This document shows positions 25,585 through 35,708 of a stretch of 64,000 nucleotides of DNA, piece by piece. This stretch comes from Rhodospirillaceae bacterium (GTDB lineage: Bacteria > Pseudomonadota > Alphaproteobacteria > MPNO01 > UBA2964): positions 434,001-498,000 of the forward strand of contig PBIN01000015.1 in the NCBI GenBank assembly GCA_002720855.1, read 5' to 3'. Positions within the stretch are counted from its first letter, which is position 1; every line of letters begins with the position of its first letter. The notes beneath the pieces were generated by a model. The model worked only from the letters and a program-made list of their open reading frames with translations, was not told where the DNA came from and did not search any database. The position numbers and the translations under genes are program-made.

Positions 25585-28383
25585 CTATTCAGCGGCAGAA
25601 AGGCGGTCAACCGCACGCCATGCGGGGAAACGAATTGAGACCGATGTGCCTTGTCCGACGGTACTGTCTACCGACAGCGTTCCGCCATGTAATTCAACAA
25701 GAGATTTGGTTAGTGGTAGCCCCAAACCTGTTCCTTCGTGACGCCGGCTAAGGGTGCTATCCACCTGACCAAACGGTATTAAAGCCTGGGCGAGGTCCTC
25801 CTGGGCCATCCCAATACCGGTATCGCGAACGATCAGTTCAATACTGTCAGATTTATTGTAACTCGCATCCACCGATATCGAACCGCCCCGCTCCGTAAAT
25901 TTTACAGCGTTGCTGAGTAAATTAATGAGAATTTGTTTGATTTTTCTCTCGTCGCCCCGAAAGCGGGGGAGCGTCTCAACTATTGTAGATTGTAGTTCCA
26001 ATCCATTTTCTTCAGCGCGTGGCGCTACGACGCGCAAACATCGTTCCACACAGGACCCAAGGTCAAATTCCTCTTCCGAAAGATCCAGCTTGCCAGCTTC
26101 GATTTTTGATAGGTCCAGAATATCGTTGATCACGTCGTGGAGATGGCTGCCGCTCTGATAGATATCCCGAGCATAATCTTTGTACTGTTCGTTCCCCAAC
26201 GAGCCAAACATTTCACGCTGCATAAGATCGGAAAATCCAATAATTGCATTCAACGGTGTTCGCAGCTCGTGGCTAATGTTAGCCAGAAATTCTGTCTTTG
26301 TGCGGTTTGCTATATCGGCTTGTTCCTTGCTTTTTATGAGCGTTTCTTCGGCTTCAATTTGTTGGGTTACGTCCCGCATAACGACGATACCGCCTCGCTC
26401 ACCCTCCCAGTCAATTGCCGCCGCCCCGACCTCCGCCCAGAACCAGCTACCATCCAGACGCAACCGTTTTTGACGCATAAAGACCGTACGGTTGCCTTGC
26501 TCAATGACTAAAATCTGCCGTTCCGAAACAGTTTCATGAAATTCAGGATGCGTCAGATCGAGCGTCTCTTTACCCATGAGTTCGTCTGGTGTGTTGGCTC
26601 CGAAGAGATTTAAAGCCGCTTCATTGGCCAGGACGATATAACCACCCTTATGAACATAGATTGCATCTGGAAGTAGATTGACCAGCGCCCGATATCGTTC
26701 GTCGCTCTCGCGAAGCCTTGTTTCGCTCTCCCGCCGATCGGTTATATCGGCTGTCAGTGTCAGCGTGAATCCCTCGGATGTACGATGTTCGGTTATAGTG
26801 AACCAACGATCACCCATCGCGCGAGATTCGTAGGAACCGCTGGCCTCAAGATGATTTCTGCGCCGCTCGGCTTTCCACTTCTCAGCAATTTCACTGCCGT
26901 GTTGATTGCTGATTTCGTCCGCAATACCGCCGATGACTTTTTCAAATGACACGCCCTCTGTAATAACCGCTGGGTCGGGGTGATAGGTCAATACGCGGTG
27001 GTTCCAGAGGACCAGCTTGTCATCTTTATCCCAAAGCATGAAGCCGTTGGGCATTGTGTCAATTGCCTGTAACAACCAATGGTGGGCGCGTCGGGCTCGC
27101 AGTTCGGTTTCCCGCTGCTCGGTCACGTCCATCAAAACGCCATCCCAAATGATAGCGCCATCGCTGCGTTTATGCGGACGCCCTGTAGAACGAAGCCACC
27201 TTGTGTTGCCATCATATCTCACGAATGGCAAATCCATTGTATAAGGGGTCAAAGATTCCGCAGACTCTTGCATGCGCCGATAGTACTCATCGCGATGATC
27301 AGGCCGAATACAGTCAATAAACGGGGCAAGATCTTTTTCCAGATCCTCTGGAGAAAATCCGGTGATCTCCTCAATGCCGGCGCTGGCATAGCTATAGAGA
27401 AGTTTGCCATCTGGCTCCATTACTCGTTGAAAAACAGCGCCAGGCATATTGTCTGTAACAGCACTAAAACGTCTCTGTGCCTCGGCATATGCCTCTTCAG
27501 CGTGTTTGCGTGATGTAATGTCCCGAAGGACCCCCAAAAATGCAGGCGCGCCTTCCCACTCGATATAAGTTGCGACGGTTTCCACATCGACAATCGATCC
27601 ATCGAGCCGAATGCGCCGCTGTTCAACCGGGTCAAGCTGGTTTTGCTTATTGAGAACGGTTCGCCGTCTTTCAAGCTGTAAAGCCCGATCTTCCTCAGGA
27701 ATAAAACTCAGGGATTCTTTACCGATCAGCTGATCGTCAGTTTCAGCACCGAACAATCGAAGAGCGGCCGGATTTACAAAAACAATTCGTTCATCAATGT
27801 GAATAATGACGGCGTCCGGCAGGTCCTCCAATAACTCGCGATGGAGATTCTGGCCCTTCAAGAAATGCGGCTCCAAATCTCCATTCTTGATTCTCGGAAT
27901 TTCCTGGCTCTCATTTATATCCGCACGACCCGACACGTCACGGATGTTGGACATGACAGCGGGCTTGTCGTCCCACACAATTGCTGAAGCGGAAACATCC
28001 GCAATGTAAGTGCTACCATCAATGCGAGTTCTTGGCTGTTCGGCGATTTCCAGCGGAACAACTGACTTCAGAATTTCATCAATTTGCCTGTCTGCCTCCT
28101 GCCGCACGTCCGGTCTGATATATTGTGTTATCAATGTACCCAGGATTTCATCGGCCGAATTGGCGCCAAACAATTCAACGCCACTCGAATTGATATAAAC
28201 AATGCGCCGATTGTCATCATGAACGACCAAGGCGTCTTTGGTCAGGCTGGCAAATTGATCGAAGATTTCATTGTATGGAATACAAGGTCCAGCCGCTTCG
28301 CGAAGGCAGGCGATTTCATCCTCTAGTGCCGCTATTTTCGCCTTGAGTTCTGCCTTTTCAATTTGAAACTCTTGACTACTCAT
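25585..28383 (-). CDS. Soluble PAS-domain sensor histidine kinase (five PAS domains)
   Basis: A 932-residue kinase without membrane helices or signal peptide. A short N-terminal coiled coil (about 7-30) precedes five PAS units at about 40-150, 180-292, 305-425, 432-552 and 560-675. The dimerisation/phosphotransfer region is at 694-760 with the conserved FLANISHELRTPLN (H705). The ATPase domain has the N box NLLSNAVKF (821-829), DTGIGMA (854-860) and GTGLGLP (884-890). It lacks a receiver domain, and no response-regulator gene lies in the window, so its partner is remote. The ligand or redox signal read by the PAS domains is unknown. Confidence 0.93.
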   Translation of the reverse strand: MSSQEFQIEKAELKAKIAALEDEIACLREAAGPCIPYNEIFDQFASLTKDALVVHDDNRRIVYINSSGVELFGANSADEILGTLITQYIRPDVRQEADRQIDEILKSVVPLEIAEQPRTRIDGSTYIADVSASAIVWDDKPAVMSNIRDVSGRADINESQEIPRIKNGDLEPHFLKGQNLHRELLEDLPDAVIIHIDERIVFVNPAALRLFGAETDDQLIGKESLSFIPEEDRALQLERRRTVLNKQNQLDPVEQRRIRLDGSIVDVETVATYIEWEGAPAFLGVLRDITSRKHAEEAYAEAQRRFSAVTDNMPGAVFQRVMEPDGKLLYSYASAGIEEITGFSPEDLEKDLAPFIDCIRPDHRDEYYRRMQESAESLTPYTMDLPFVRYDGNTRWLRSTGRPHKRSDGAIIWDGVLMDVTEQRETELRARRAHHWLLQAIDTMPNGFMLWDKDDKLVLWNHRVLTYHPDPAVITEGVSFEKVIGGIADEISNQHGSEIAEKWKAERRRNHLEASGSYESRAMGDRWFTITEHRTSEGFTLTLTADITDRRESETRLRESDERYRALVNLLPDAIYVHKGGYIVLANEAALNLFGANTPDELMGKETLDLTHPEFHETVSERQILVIEQGNRTVFMRQKRLRLDGSWFWAEVGAAAIDWEGERGGIVVMRDVTQQIEAEETLIKSKEQADIANRTKTEFLANISHELRTPLNAIIGFSDLMQREMFGSLGNEQYKDYARDIYQSGSHLHDVINDILDLSKIEAGKLDLSEEEFDLGSCVERCLRVVAPRAEENGLELQSTIVETLPRFRGDERKIKQILINLLSNAVKFTERGGSISVDASYNKSDSIELIVRDTGIGMAQEDLAQALIPFGQVDSTLSRRHEGTGLGLPLTKSLVELHGGTLSVDSTVGQGTSVSIRFPAWRAVDRLSAAE

Positions 28384-28470
28384 GGGTTAAACGCATCCCT
28401 GCTTTCAGCGATATTCTTTTAGTCGATTCATTAAAATTCCGAGTTCGTTAACAACTCGTTAACCAGTTCG

Positions 28471-29229
28471 TCAATTTACGCCAACGGCATCCCCCAGAGT
28501 GTGTCCGATTTCCATGTTTAGGACCAAATCAGCATAGCCGTCGAGATCAGTGGGCTCGCGGTTGAGAATTACCAATGCAGCACCGTTTTGCGCGGCGGTC
28601 TGAGGAAATCCTGCGGCCGGATAAACTTGCAGCGAGGACCCGATGGCAAGGAATAGATCGCAGGCCATGGTTTCCTCTTGTGCTCGGCGCATCGGTCCAT
28701 CAGGCATGGGTTGACCAAACGAAATTGTCGCTGCCTTGAGCAACCCGCCACAGGCGTCGCAATCAAGAATTGTCCCATCGGCAAGAAAAGCCTGCCGTAT
28801 GGGCTCAAATTCATGGCGTAGCCCGCACGCCAGACAGGTCGCATAGGTGCTATTGCCATGGAGTTCGACGACCTTTTCCTCAGGAACGCCAGACTCTAGA
28901 TGCAAGCCGTCCGTATTCTGCGTAATAACGACGGATACTTTTCCGTCACGCACCAACTTCTCCACCGCCCGATGTCCCCGATTTGGTTCTGCGCCGTCAA
29001 AACCGTAGGAATCGTCAAATTTGCGGCGCCAGGACTCCCTACGGGCATCCTCTGAAGAAATATAATCGTTGTATTGAATGGGGCTGTATTTGGTCCAAAC
29101 GCCGCCCGGGCTACGAAAATCGGGAATACCTGACTCGGTACTGATTCCTGCTCCGGTAAAAACAACGGCCCGCTCGCTAACTTCCAGTAATCTTCGTAAT
29201 TCGTCGAGCCGCCAGTTATCATCCGTCAT
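28471..29229 (-). CDS. cobB: NAD-dependent protein deacylase, sirtuin
   Basis: A 252-residue Sir2-family enzyme that removes acetyl or other acyl groups from lysine using NAD. Present are GAGISTESGIPDFRS (about residues 26-40), TQNTDGLHLESG (about 105-116), the catalytic histidine in VELHGN, and the structural zinc site of two CxxC pairs (CLACG and CDACG). Start ATG at 29229 has AAAAGGA 8 bases upstream; a TTG at 29256 is less likely. It is 71 bases downstream of acetoacetyl-CoA synthetase on the same strand, the type of enzyme sirtuins are known to reactivate, so co-regulation is plausible. The symbol cobB is by family; specificity is not tested. Confidence 0.92.
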   Translation of the reverse strand: MTDDNWRLDELRRLLEVSERAVVFTGAGISTESGIPDFRSPGGVWTKYSPIQYNDYISSEDARRESWRRKFDDSYGFDGAEPNRGHRAVEKLVRDGKVSVVITQNTDGLHLESGVPEEKVVELHGNSTYATCLACGLRHEFEPIRQAFLADGTILDCDACGGLLKAATISFGQPMPDGPMRRAQEETMACDLFLAIGSSLQVYPAAGFPQTAAQNGAALVILNREPTDLDGYADLVLNMEIGHTLGDAVGVN

Positions 29230-29300
29230 AGCCGTTATCCTTTTTAGGCTCCACAACCCTCAATGGCCCCAAGTCTACGGACACGACTTTTTGCACGCAA

Positions 29301-31253
29301 CTAGCTGCGGAGCTGTTGCAAATCCTTGAACTGTTCCAAGGCTTCGGGGTTGGCCAGTGCTTCCGTGTTGCGAACCGCTCTGCCATGAATAACGTCTCTC
29401 ACTGCAAGTTCTGTAATCTTTCCAGACTTTGTTCGCGGGATATCCTCTACAGGAATAATCTTTGCCGGAACGTGCCGCGGCGACAAATTCGCTCGAATGC
29501 ACTGCTTAATTTTTTCGATAAGTGTCTCGTCTAAAATTGCTTCGTCGCGCAATCGGACGAATAACACGATCCTCGTGTCACCCTGCCAGTCCTGTCCAAC
29601 AGTGATGGCCTCTTCCACGTCATCAAGCTGTTCGACCTGGCTATAAATTTCGGCCGTGCCAATTCGAACACCGCCCGGATTAAGTGTCGCATCCGACCGG
29701 CCCTGAATAATCATCCCGCCATTCTCGGTCAGCGCCACCCAGTCGCCATGGCACCATATGTTGGGAAATCGATTAAAATAGGCCGATCGATACCGTTCAC
29801 CGGTATTGTCATTCCAAAAACCGACGGGCATGGATGGAAAGGGTTTACGACAAACAAGTTCGCCCATTTCTCCGACAACAGCTTCGCCTTCGTCGTTATA
29901 CACGGCGACATCCATCCCGAGACAAATGGCCTGAATTTCGCCACGCCACACCGGACCAATTGGATTGCCGCCAACAAAACAGCCGACAATGTCGGTGCCG
30001 CCCGAAATTGATGATACGCAAAGATCGGATTTGATATTGTCGTAAATGAAATCAAAACTCTCCGGGACCAGAGGCGATCCTGTGGACATAAGGGTACGCA
30101 GCTCGGAAAGACCGTGCGTATATTTTGGCTGGAGTTTTGCATTCTTCACCGCATCAATGAATTTTGCCGATGTTCCAAAATGGGTCATTTTGGAATCTTG
30201 GGCAAAATCAAAGAGGCTGTTTCCATCTGGATAAAACGGTGAACCATCATAAAGTAGAATGGTCGCACGCGCCGCCAGCCCGGAAACCAGCCAGTTCCAC
30301 ATCATCCACCCCAGCGTCGTGAAATAAAACACACGGTCTTCCGGTTTTACATCGCATTGCAGAATATGGTCTTTCAGGTGCTGGATCAGCGTGCCTCCGG
30401 CACCATGTACAATGCATTTTGGAACACCCGTCGTTCCTGATGAAAACAAAATGTAAAGCGGGTGATTGAATTCAAATCGTTGAAACGAAATTTCCCCTGC
30501 CGCAAATGGCTCAATGAATTCATCAAGCGTCTCGGTCTTTCCACCAATGCCAGAACCCGGAGACGCATGGTCGTAGGCAATAACAACGACTTTTTGCAAT
30601 GTCGGCAGATGGGCACAAATTTCTTCAACGCGCTCGCCACAATCGATAGCCTGACCGTTGTAGAAATACTGATCCGCCGTGAAGAGTAGCTTGGGTTCAA
30701 TTTGACCAAACCGATCAAGAACACCTTGTGTGCCAAAATCGGGCGAGCAGGAAGACCACACCGCACCGAGGCTGGCCGTTGCCAGCATCGCGGCGATAGA
30801 TTCAGGCAGATTCGGCAAATAACCAGCGACGCGATCACCCGGCCCGACGCCGACACCCTGCATCGCCTGCGTCAAACGCGAAACCAGATCGTATAGCTCG
30901 CCTCCGCTAAGCGTCCGTTCAACACCCGTTTCGCCCCTGAATATTAAGGCGGCACTCTCATCCCGATTACGTAAAAGATTTTCCGCGAAATTCAGTCTTG
31001 CCCGAGGGAAAAAACTTGCTCCCGGCATTCGGTCGGCGTCCTGCAACGCAACCTCGCCCGGACCATCACCTATAACATCGGTGAAATCCCATAGTGCCAG
31101 CCAAAACTTTTCGACCTCGTCAACCGACCATTGGTGCAGTGAAGCATAATCCGTGCAATCTGCGCCCCATCGATCCTTAACGAGATCGATAAACGCCGAT
31201 AAATTGCTGGCCGCTATTCTTTCAGGATCCGGCTGCCAAAGCTTTTTATTCAA
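29301..31253 (-). CDS. aacS: Acetoacetate-CoA ligase (acetoacetyl-CoA synthetase)
   Basis: A 650-residue AMP-forming acyl-CoA synthetase that activates acetoacetate, so it feeds ketone bodies or PHB breakdown products into acetyl-CoA metabolism. N-terminal AACS-type cap [18 protein letters not shown], then the ATP-binding [11 protein letters not shown] (about 280-290), TTLGWMMWN, and the late IPRTKSGKI containing the catalytic, acetylatable lysine. The start is placed at TTG 31253 ([10 protein letters not shown]), which matches the family N-terminus and has GAAGGAG 8 bases upstream; a TTG at 31304 would add 17 residues. Divergent from the EamA gene 100 bases away; followed by the sirtuin. Confidence 0.93.
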   Translation of the reverse strand: MNKKLWQPDPERIAASNLSAFIDLVKDRWGADCTDYASLHQWSVDEVEKFWLALWDFTDVIGDGPGEVALQDADRMPGASFFPRARLNFAENLLRNRDESAALIFRGETGVERTLSGGELYDLVSRLTQAMQGVGVGPGDRVAGYLPNLPESIAAMLATASLGAVWSSCSPDFGTQGVLDRFGQIEPKLLFTADQYFYNGQAIDCGERVEEICAHLPTLQKVVVIAYDHASPGSGIGGKTETLDEFIEPFAAGEISFQRFEFNHPLYILFSSGTTGVPKCIVHGAGGTLIQHLKDHILQCDVKPEDRVFYFTTLGWMMWNWLVSGLAARATILLYDGSPFYPDGNSLFDFAQDSKMTHFGTSAKFIDAVKNAKLQPKYTHGLSELRTLMSTGSPLVPESFDFIYDNIKSDLCVSSISGGTDIVGCFVGGNPIGPVWRGEIQAICLGMDVAVYNDEGEAVVGEMGELVCRKPFPSMPVGFWNDNTGERYRSAYFNRFPNIWCHGDWVALTENGGMIIQGRSDATLNPGGVRIGTAEIYSQVEQLDDVEEAITVGQDWQGDTRIVLFVRLRDEAILDETLIEKIKQCIRANLSPRHVPAKIIPVEDIPRTKSGKITELAVRDVIHGRAVRNTEALANPEALEQFKDLQQLRS

Positions 31254-31353
31254 GACGCGTGCTCCTTCGCGAGCTACTAGGCCAAGTCGTTCGTCGCGCG
31301 TCAAGCCGGGCTTGCGCTAGCCCGAATCTCCTCTTGGGCATAGGGTGGCCGTC

Positions 31354-32265
31354 ATGCGCGATCCCGTCCGAGCCAAATTTGGCGTTACCCGTTTTTCACC
31401 TCCGGTCCAGGGCGCAATCTGGACAATTCTCGCGTCGCTTTGCGTGGTCGCTTTCACGTCGATCGGAAAGTATCTGATGGCTGAAATGTCGGTGCCTATA
31501 ATTACATTTTTCAGATGTGTTTTTGGCGTTCTGTTTATTTTGCCATGGATTGTAAGTGTCGGATTGGCAGGTCTCGCCACCAAGCGGCCGGTCCTTATGA
31601 TTGCCCGCGGGTTTAATACGCTGGTGGGGCTCTACTGCGTCTTTGGCGCAGTTGCCCTGATCCCCCTCGCGGATGTCATCGCAATCCAGTACAGCAAGCC
31701 GATCTTCGCCTCCATTGCCGCTGTCCTTATTTTGCGTGAAGTCATGTATGGCGCACGCTGGAACGCAATTTTAATCGGGTTCATTGGTATGTTGTTGATT
31801 ATCCGACCGGGCTTCACCGATTGGAACGTTGGCGTGTTGTACGCCCTCGGAGCAATGGCGGCCGGAGCGTTTACGACGATTTCAGTGAAATTGATGACCC
31901 GTACGGAACCACCTGACAGGATCGTCGCCTATACTTTAATGGTTATGACAGTCGGCTCACTCATTCCAGCCATCATTTATTGGCAGACCCCAACTTTTGT
32001 ACAGATTCTGTGGCTTATATTGCTGGGCGGGCTGGCGACCGCCTTTCAGCGCTGCGTGGCCCGCGCGCTCGCTGCCGCGGACGCAACGATCATCCTTCCA
32101 TTTGATTTTATGCGATTACTGATCGCAGTAGCGTTCGGTTTTTTCATCTTTGGTGAGGCGCTGGATGGATGGACCTGGGCCGGCGGCACGGTCATATTCA
32201 TTGCCAGCATTTACGTCGTCCGCGCAGAATCGGGACGCAATGCCGAAGCGCGATCCACAGTTTGA
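31354..32265 (+). CDS. EamA/DMT family transporter
   Basis: A 303-residue, about ten-helix inner-membrane carrier with two EamA repeats. Conserved details include KPIFASIAAVLILRE and LLIIRPGFTDWNVG in the first repeat and the ATIILPFDFMRLLIAVAFGFF stretch in the second. ATG at 31354 is chosen; a GTG at 31345 would add three residues. It heads a plus-strand run with the next EamA, an FkbM-type methyltransferase and a GMC oxidoreductase. Substrate unknown. Confidence 0.83.
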   Translation: MRDPVRAKFGVTRFSPPVQGAIWTILASLCVVAFTSIGKYLMAEMSVPIITFFRCVFGVLFILPWIVSVGLAGLATKRPVLMIARGFNTLVGLYCVFGAVALIPLADVIAIQYSKPIFASIAAVLILREVMYGARWNAILIGFIGMLLIIRPGFTDWNVGVLYALGAMAAGAFTTISVKLMTRTEPPDRIVAYTLMVMTVGSLIPAIIYWQTPTFVQILWLILLGGLATAFQRCVARALAAADATIILPFDFMRLLIAVAFGFFIFGEALDGWTWAGGTVIFIASIYVVRAESGRNAEARSTV

Positions 32266-32310
32266 AATTATGCTCTATTCCTTCAAGCCTATTACGTGCA
32301 ACGGAATACC

Positions 32311-33213
32311 ATGATCCGCGCATATATCAGCCGGCTGCGAAACAAGTATCCCAGCGCTGTTGAGGGCGCAGCCTGGATGATGGCCAGCGCTACAACCTGG
32401 TCAGTCATGGTCGCCATTGCGCGCGGGTTGAAAGATGATATTCATCTTTTCGAAGTCGTCTTTTTCCGCAGTTTTTTTGGCCTCCTGGTTCTCGTGCCGT
32501 TATTCTGGAGCAAGAATTTTACCGGCCTGAGAACAAATCGATTTGGCATGCATATGGTGCGCGGCCTTTCGGGCGTTGCATCGCTTTATCTCTTGTTTGG
32601 TGCACTATTTTTTATCCCCATGGGTGATGTTGCAGCCATTACCTTTACCAGACCGCTTCTTGCTTCCGTCTGCGCCATTATTTTCCTTGGAGAGGCTTCG
32701 CGCGGCCATAGATGGACGGCCGTGATATTCGGTTTGATTGGCGCATACATCATCGTCCGGCCCGGGGTAAGCCCGGTTTCCTGGGGGCAGATCCTCGCTA
32801 TCATCTGTGTTGCGACGATGGTTGTGAATTCGATGGCGATCAAATCGCTTACCCGAACTGACGCCGCAGATACGATTGTGGTATGGCAAATGATTGTCTT
32901 TACTACTGTCTCACTCGGTCCGGCGCTATTTTATTGGGTAACCCCCACCTGGGAGCAATTGGGTCTCCTTATGTTGATGGGATTTGCCGGTACCTTGACA
33001 CAACGAGCAATGACCCGTGCCTACCGGGCAGCTGATGCCACTATTGTCCTGCCGTTCGAATATACCCGTCTTCCCTTTGCGGCCTTTATGGGACTCGTCC
33101 TATTCTCTGAGTTTCCAGATATCTGGGTATGGATCGGCGGCACCATCATTTTTGCAGCGACCGTTTATATGGCGCACAAAGAACGGCAAGACGGAAATAG
33201 TGAGCTAAAGTAA
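32311..33213 (+). CDS. EamA/DMT family transporter
   Basis: A 300-residue paralogue of the preceding gene, 45 bases downstream. Ten hydrophobic helices, first repeat with GRP-type turn VRPGVSPVSW, second with ATIVLPFEYTRLPFAAFMG. The N-terminus (MIRAYISRLRNK) is basic and stays in the cytoplasm. ATG at 32311 is preferred over the GTG at 32296. The tandem pair could form a heteromeric or sequentially diverged transporter; DMT proteins often act as dimers (family knowledge). Confidence 0.83.
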   Translation: MIRAYISRLRNKYPSAVEGAAWMMASATTWSVMVAIARGLKDDIHLFEVVFFRSFFGLLVLVPLFWSKNFTGLRTNRFGMHMVRGLSGVASLYLLFGALFFIPMGDVAAITFTRPLLASVCAIIFLGEASRGHRWTAVIFGLIGAYIIVRPGVSPVSWGQILAIICVATMVVNSMAIKSLTRTDAADTIVVWQMIVFTTVSLGPALFYWVTPTWEQLGLLMLMGFAGTLTQRAMTRAYRAADATIVLPFEYTRLPFAAFMGLVLFSEFPDIWVWIGGTIIFAATVYMAHKERQDGNSELK

Positions 33214-33260
33214 ATTTTTCCGCACGAAAAAATCCACATGGTTCTGCAACAATCCTATGA

Positions 33261-33989
33261 ATGGGCTATAAGACTTCAATGTTAGAACACACCAATTCCG
33301 ACCTGTGGTCCGCCTATGGACACACATTTTATGCCCCTGCGATCGATGAGAATTCCATAGCTCTGGATCTCGGTTCGTCTAGCGCACTGTTTGCGCATGA
33401 GGTTGCCGAGGAAAAGGGTTGCCAATTCCACGTCGTTGAAGCTTTACCCGAAATCTTTGAACGAATCGAAGAAACATCGTTGGTAAAGAAACATCACTTC
33501 GCCATTTGCGGTGAAGACAAACCACAAACGTTTTCCGTTGTGAACGATGAAGAACGTTGGGGGCTATTGCGATCAGATGGAAAAGCCGGCCCGGGAGAAA
33601 CCGTCGAAGTTCCCGGCACAACGTTGAAAAATTTTATTGAACACATCGGCGCGGAATTAGTAGATCTGGCGAAAGTAGACATCGAAGGTGCAGAAATTGC
33701 GATGTTCGGTGCCACTGACGACGACACATTGAAATCCATAAAACAGATATCTATCGAATTTCATGATTTTATGGACCCGAGATTAAACGATCCGGTCCAA
33801 CATATTCTCGCTCGAATGGACAATCTGGGTTTCCAGACATTTATATTTACGCGCCGCTTTCACGGCGATGTCCTATTTATCAATCCCGATCACATTAAAC
33901 TTCCGGCCCTCAAGTCATTTTCATTCAGATATCTGACGAAATATTTTCGCGGTATTAAACGGATTGCCGCACGGGGAAGCCTTACGTAA
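33261..33989 (+). CDS. FkbM family methyltransferase
   Basis: A 242-residue SAM-dependent methyltransferase. It has the IALDLGSSSALFAHE SAM-binding motif (about 33-47), an acidic strand end in FHVVEALPE, and the family signature VDIEGAEIAMFGA (about 139-151). FkbM-type enzymes O-methylate sugars or other small molecules. It starts 47 bases after the second EamA gene; ATG at 33261 is used, with an alternative ATG at 33279. Role in the surrounding catabolic region is unclear. Confidence 0.8.
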   Translation: MGYKTSMLEHTNSDLWSAYGHTFYAPAIDENSIALDLGSSSALFAHEVAEEKGCQFHVVEALPEIFERIEETSLVKKHHFAICGEDKPQTFSVVNDEERWGLLRSDGKAGPGETVEVPGTTLKNFIEHIGAELVDLAKVDIEGAEIAMFGATDDDTLKSIKQISIEFHDFMDPRLNDPVQHILARMDNLGFQTFIFTRRFHGDVLFINPDHIKLPALKSFSFRYLTKYFRGIKRIAARGSLT

Positions 33990-34054
33990 ATTTGCCGTCA
34001 GGTGACTCACCCTAATGAACGCGCGATACTGGAACGTTTTCACAGGGGTAGATC

Positions 34055-35689
34055 ATGGCAAACAATCAGAATGAATTTGACTATATTGTTGTCGGTGCGG
34101 GATCGGCGGGATGCGTCCTCGCCAATCGTTTAAGTACCGACCCGAAAAATCGCGTTCTGCTTTTGGAAGCCGGTCCATCGGATCGAAATCCCCTGATACA
34201 TATTCCGATCGGTCCGGCGCGCGTTATCAATGATCCGAGATATGACTGGTGCTATGAGACCGAACCCCAACCTAATCTCGATGGCCGCCGTCTTCCTTGG
34301 CCGCGTGGCAAGACGCTTGGCGGGTCCTCGTCCCTCAACGGGATGGTCTATATCCGCGGGCATGCGCGCGATTATGATTTATGGGCTCAGCGTGGACTAA
34401 CCGGATGGTCATATAAAGACGTTCTGCCGTATTTTAAACGTGCCGAAAGTAACGAACGTGGCGCTGATGAATTTCATGGCGATAGCGGGCCACTGAATGT
34501 CACAGAAGGTGGACAAAACCACAATCTATATGATGCCTTTGTTTCAGCGGGGATTGAGGCCGGCTACACCCCCAATAACGACTTTAATGGCGCCGATCAG
34601 GAAGGGGTCGGTCGTTTTCAATTTACGATCAAGAATGCGCGGCGTTGGAGCACGGCGGCCGCCTATCTTCGCCCGGCCAAATCACGGCGCAACCTTGTCA
34701 TTGCAACCAATGCCAAAACCCAAAACATCATATTCGACGGAAAAAAGGCGACCGGAATCGCTTATCGCCAAAACGGCAAAGACATCGTCGCAACGGCCCA
34801 CCGTGAAACTATCCTTGCCAGCGGCGCAATAAATTCTCCGCAACTTCTCATGCTGTCCGGTATCGGTGACGCAGCATCTCTAAAGGATTTAGATATCGCG
34901 CCCGTTATTAACCGGCCGGAAGTTGGCAAAAATATGCAGGATCACTTATCGATAAGGGTCATGCATCAATCGAAGATTAGGACGATTACCGATGAGTTGA
35001 GCAAATTCGAGCGCGGGATTGCTGCGGTTATCCGGGCCGTTCTTTTTCGTAGCGGACCGGCCGCGGGCTTTCCGCTGGCGGGCGGTGCTTTCCTCAAGAC
35101 CACGCCTGATCTCGAAATGCCCGATATCCAAATCCATTTCAGCCCGGGAAACCTTCTATCAATACACCGAAAACCTTTCGCGAAACCCGCAACAGACCAC
35201 ACACGGCCCGATGCCTTTATGTGTCACGCATGCCAGCTTCGTCCCGAAAGCCGGGGGGAAATTCGTTTGCGCAGCGCAGACCCGGAAATGCCGCCGGTGA
35301 TGGAGCCAAACTATCTTTCCGCGGAACACGACAGACAGACCATGCGTGCCGGATTCAAAGTTGCCCGAAATATAATGGCCCAGCCCGCATTCTCGCCATT
35401 TAGTCATGGTGAAATTTGGCCGGGACCAGACATTCAGACCGATGATGAAATAGATGATTTCATCGCCCGTGCCGCTGGTACGGTTTATCACCCCGTCGGG
35501 ACCTGCCGCATGGGAACCGATGATGAAGCGGTTCTCGATGGCGGACTTAAGGTTCGTGGCGTGGAGGGACTACGCGTCGTCGATGCTTCTGTTATGCCCA
35601 CGCTTGTTGGCGGGAATACAAATGCGCCTACGATCATGATCGCTGAAAAAGCATCCGATATGATTTTAGCAGATCAACAGCCGGTCTAA
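34055..35689 (+). CDS. GMC family FAD-dependent oxidoreductase (choline dehydrogenase-like)
   Basis: A 544-residue flavoprotein that oxidises an alcohol to an aldehyde. The FAD dinucleotide motif VVGAGSAGCVLANRL is at about residues 10-24, followed by WPRGKTLGGSSSLNGMVYIRGH (GMC signature 1, about 84-105) and LASGAINSPQLLMLSGIG (signature 2, about 255-272). The catalytic histidine region is VYHPVGTCRMG near residue 480, then NPTIM-type end. ATG at 34055 has CAGGGG about 9 bases upstream. Substrate is unknown; choline or another small alcohol is possible. Confidence 0.93.
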   Translation: MANNQNEFDYIVVGAGSAGCVLANRLSTDPKNRVLLLEAGPSDRNPLIHIPIGPARVINDPRYDWCYETEPQPNLDGRRLPWPRGKTLGGSSSLNGMVYIRGHARDYDLWAQRGLTGWSYKDVLPYFKRAESNERGADEFHGDSGPLNVTEGGQNHNLYDAFVSAGIEAGYTPNNDFNGADQEGVGRFQFTIKNARRWSTAAAYLRPAKSRRNLVIATNAKTQNIIFDGKKATGIAYRQNGKDIVATAHRETILASGAINSPQLLMLSGIGDAASLKDLDIAPVINRPEVGKNMQDHLSIRVMHQSKIRTITDELSKFERGIAAVIRAVLFRSGPAAGFPLAGGAFLKTTPDLEMPDIQIHFSPGNLLSIHRKPFAKPATDHTRPDAFMCHACQLRPESRGEIRLRSADPEMPPVMEPNYLSAEHDRQTMRAGFKVARNIMAQPAFSPFSHGEIWPGPDIQTDDEIDDFIARAAGTVYHPVGTCRMGTDDEAVLDGGLKVRGVEGLRVVDASVMPTLVGGNTNAPTIMIAEKASDMILADQQPV

Positions 35690-35708
35690 GACGAACAGAA
35701 ACCTTCAA

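Noticed and set aside
28452-28475. GAGTT...AACTC inverted repeat with repeated GTTAAC near the kinase/sirtuin gap
   Set aside because: Only 5 bp stem and poor T tract; no recognised operator; likely chance.
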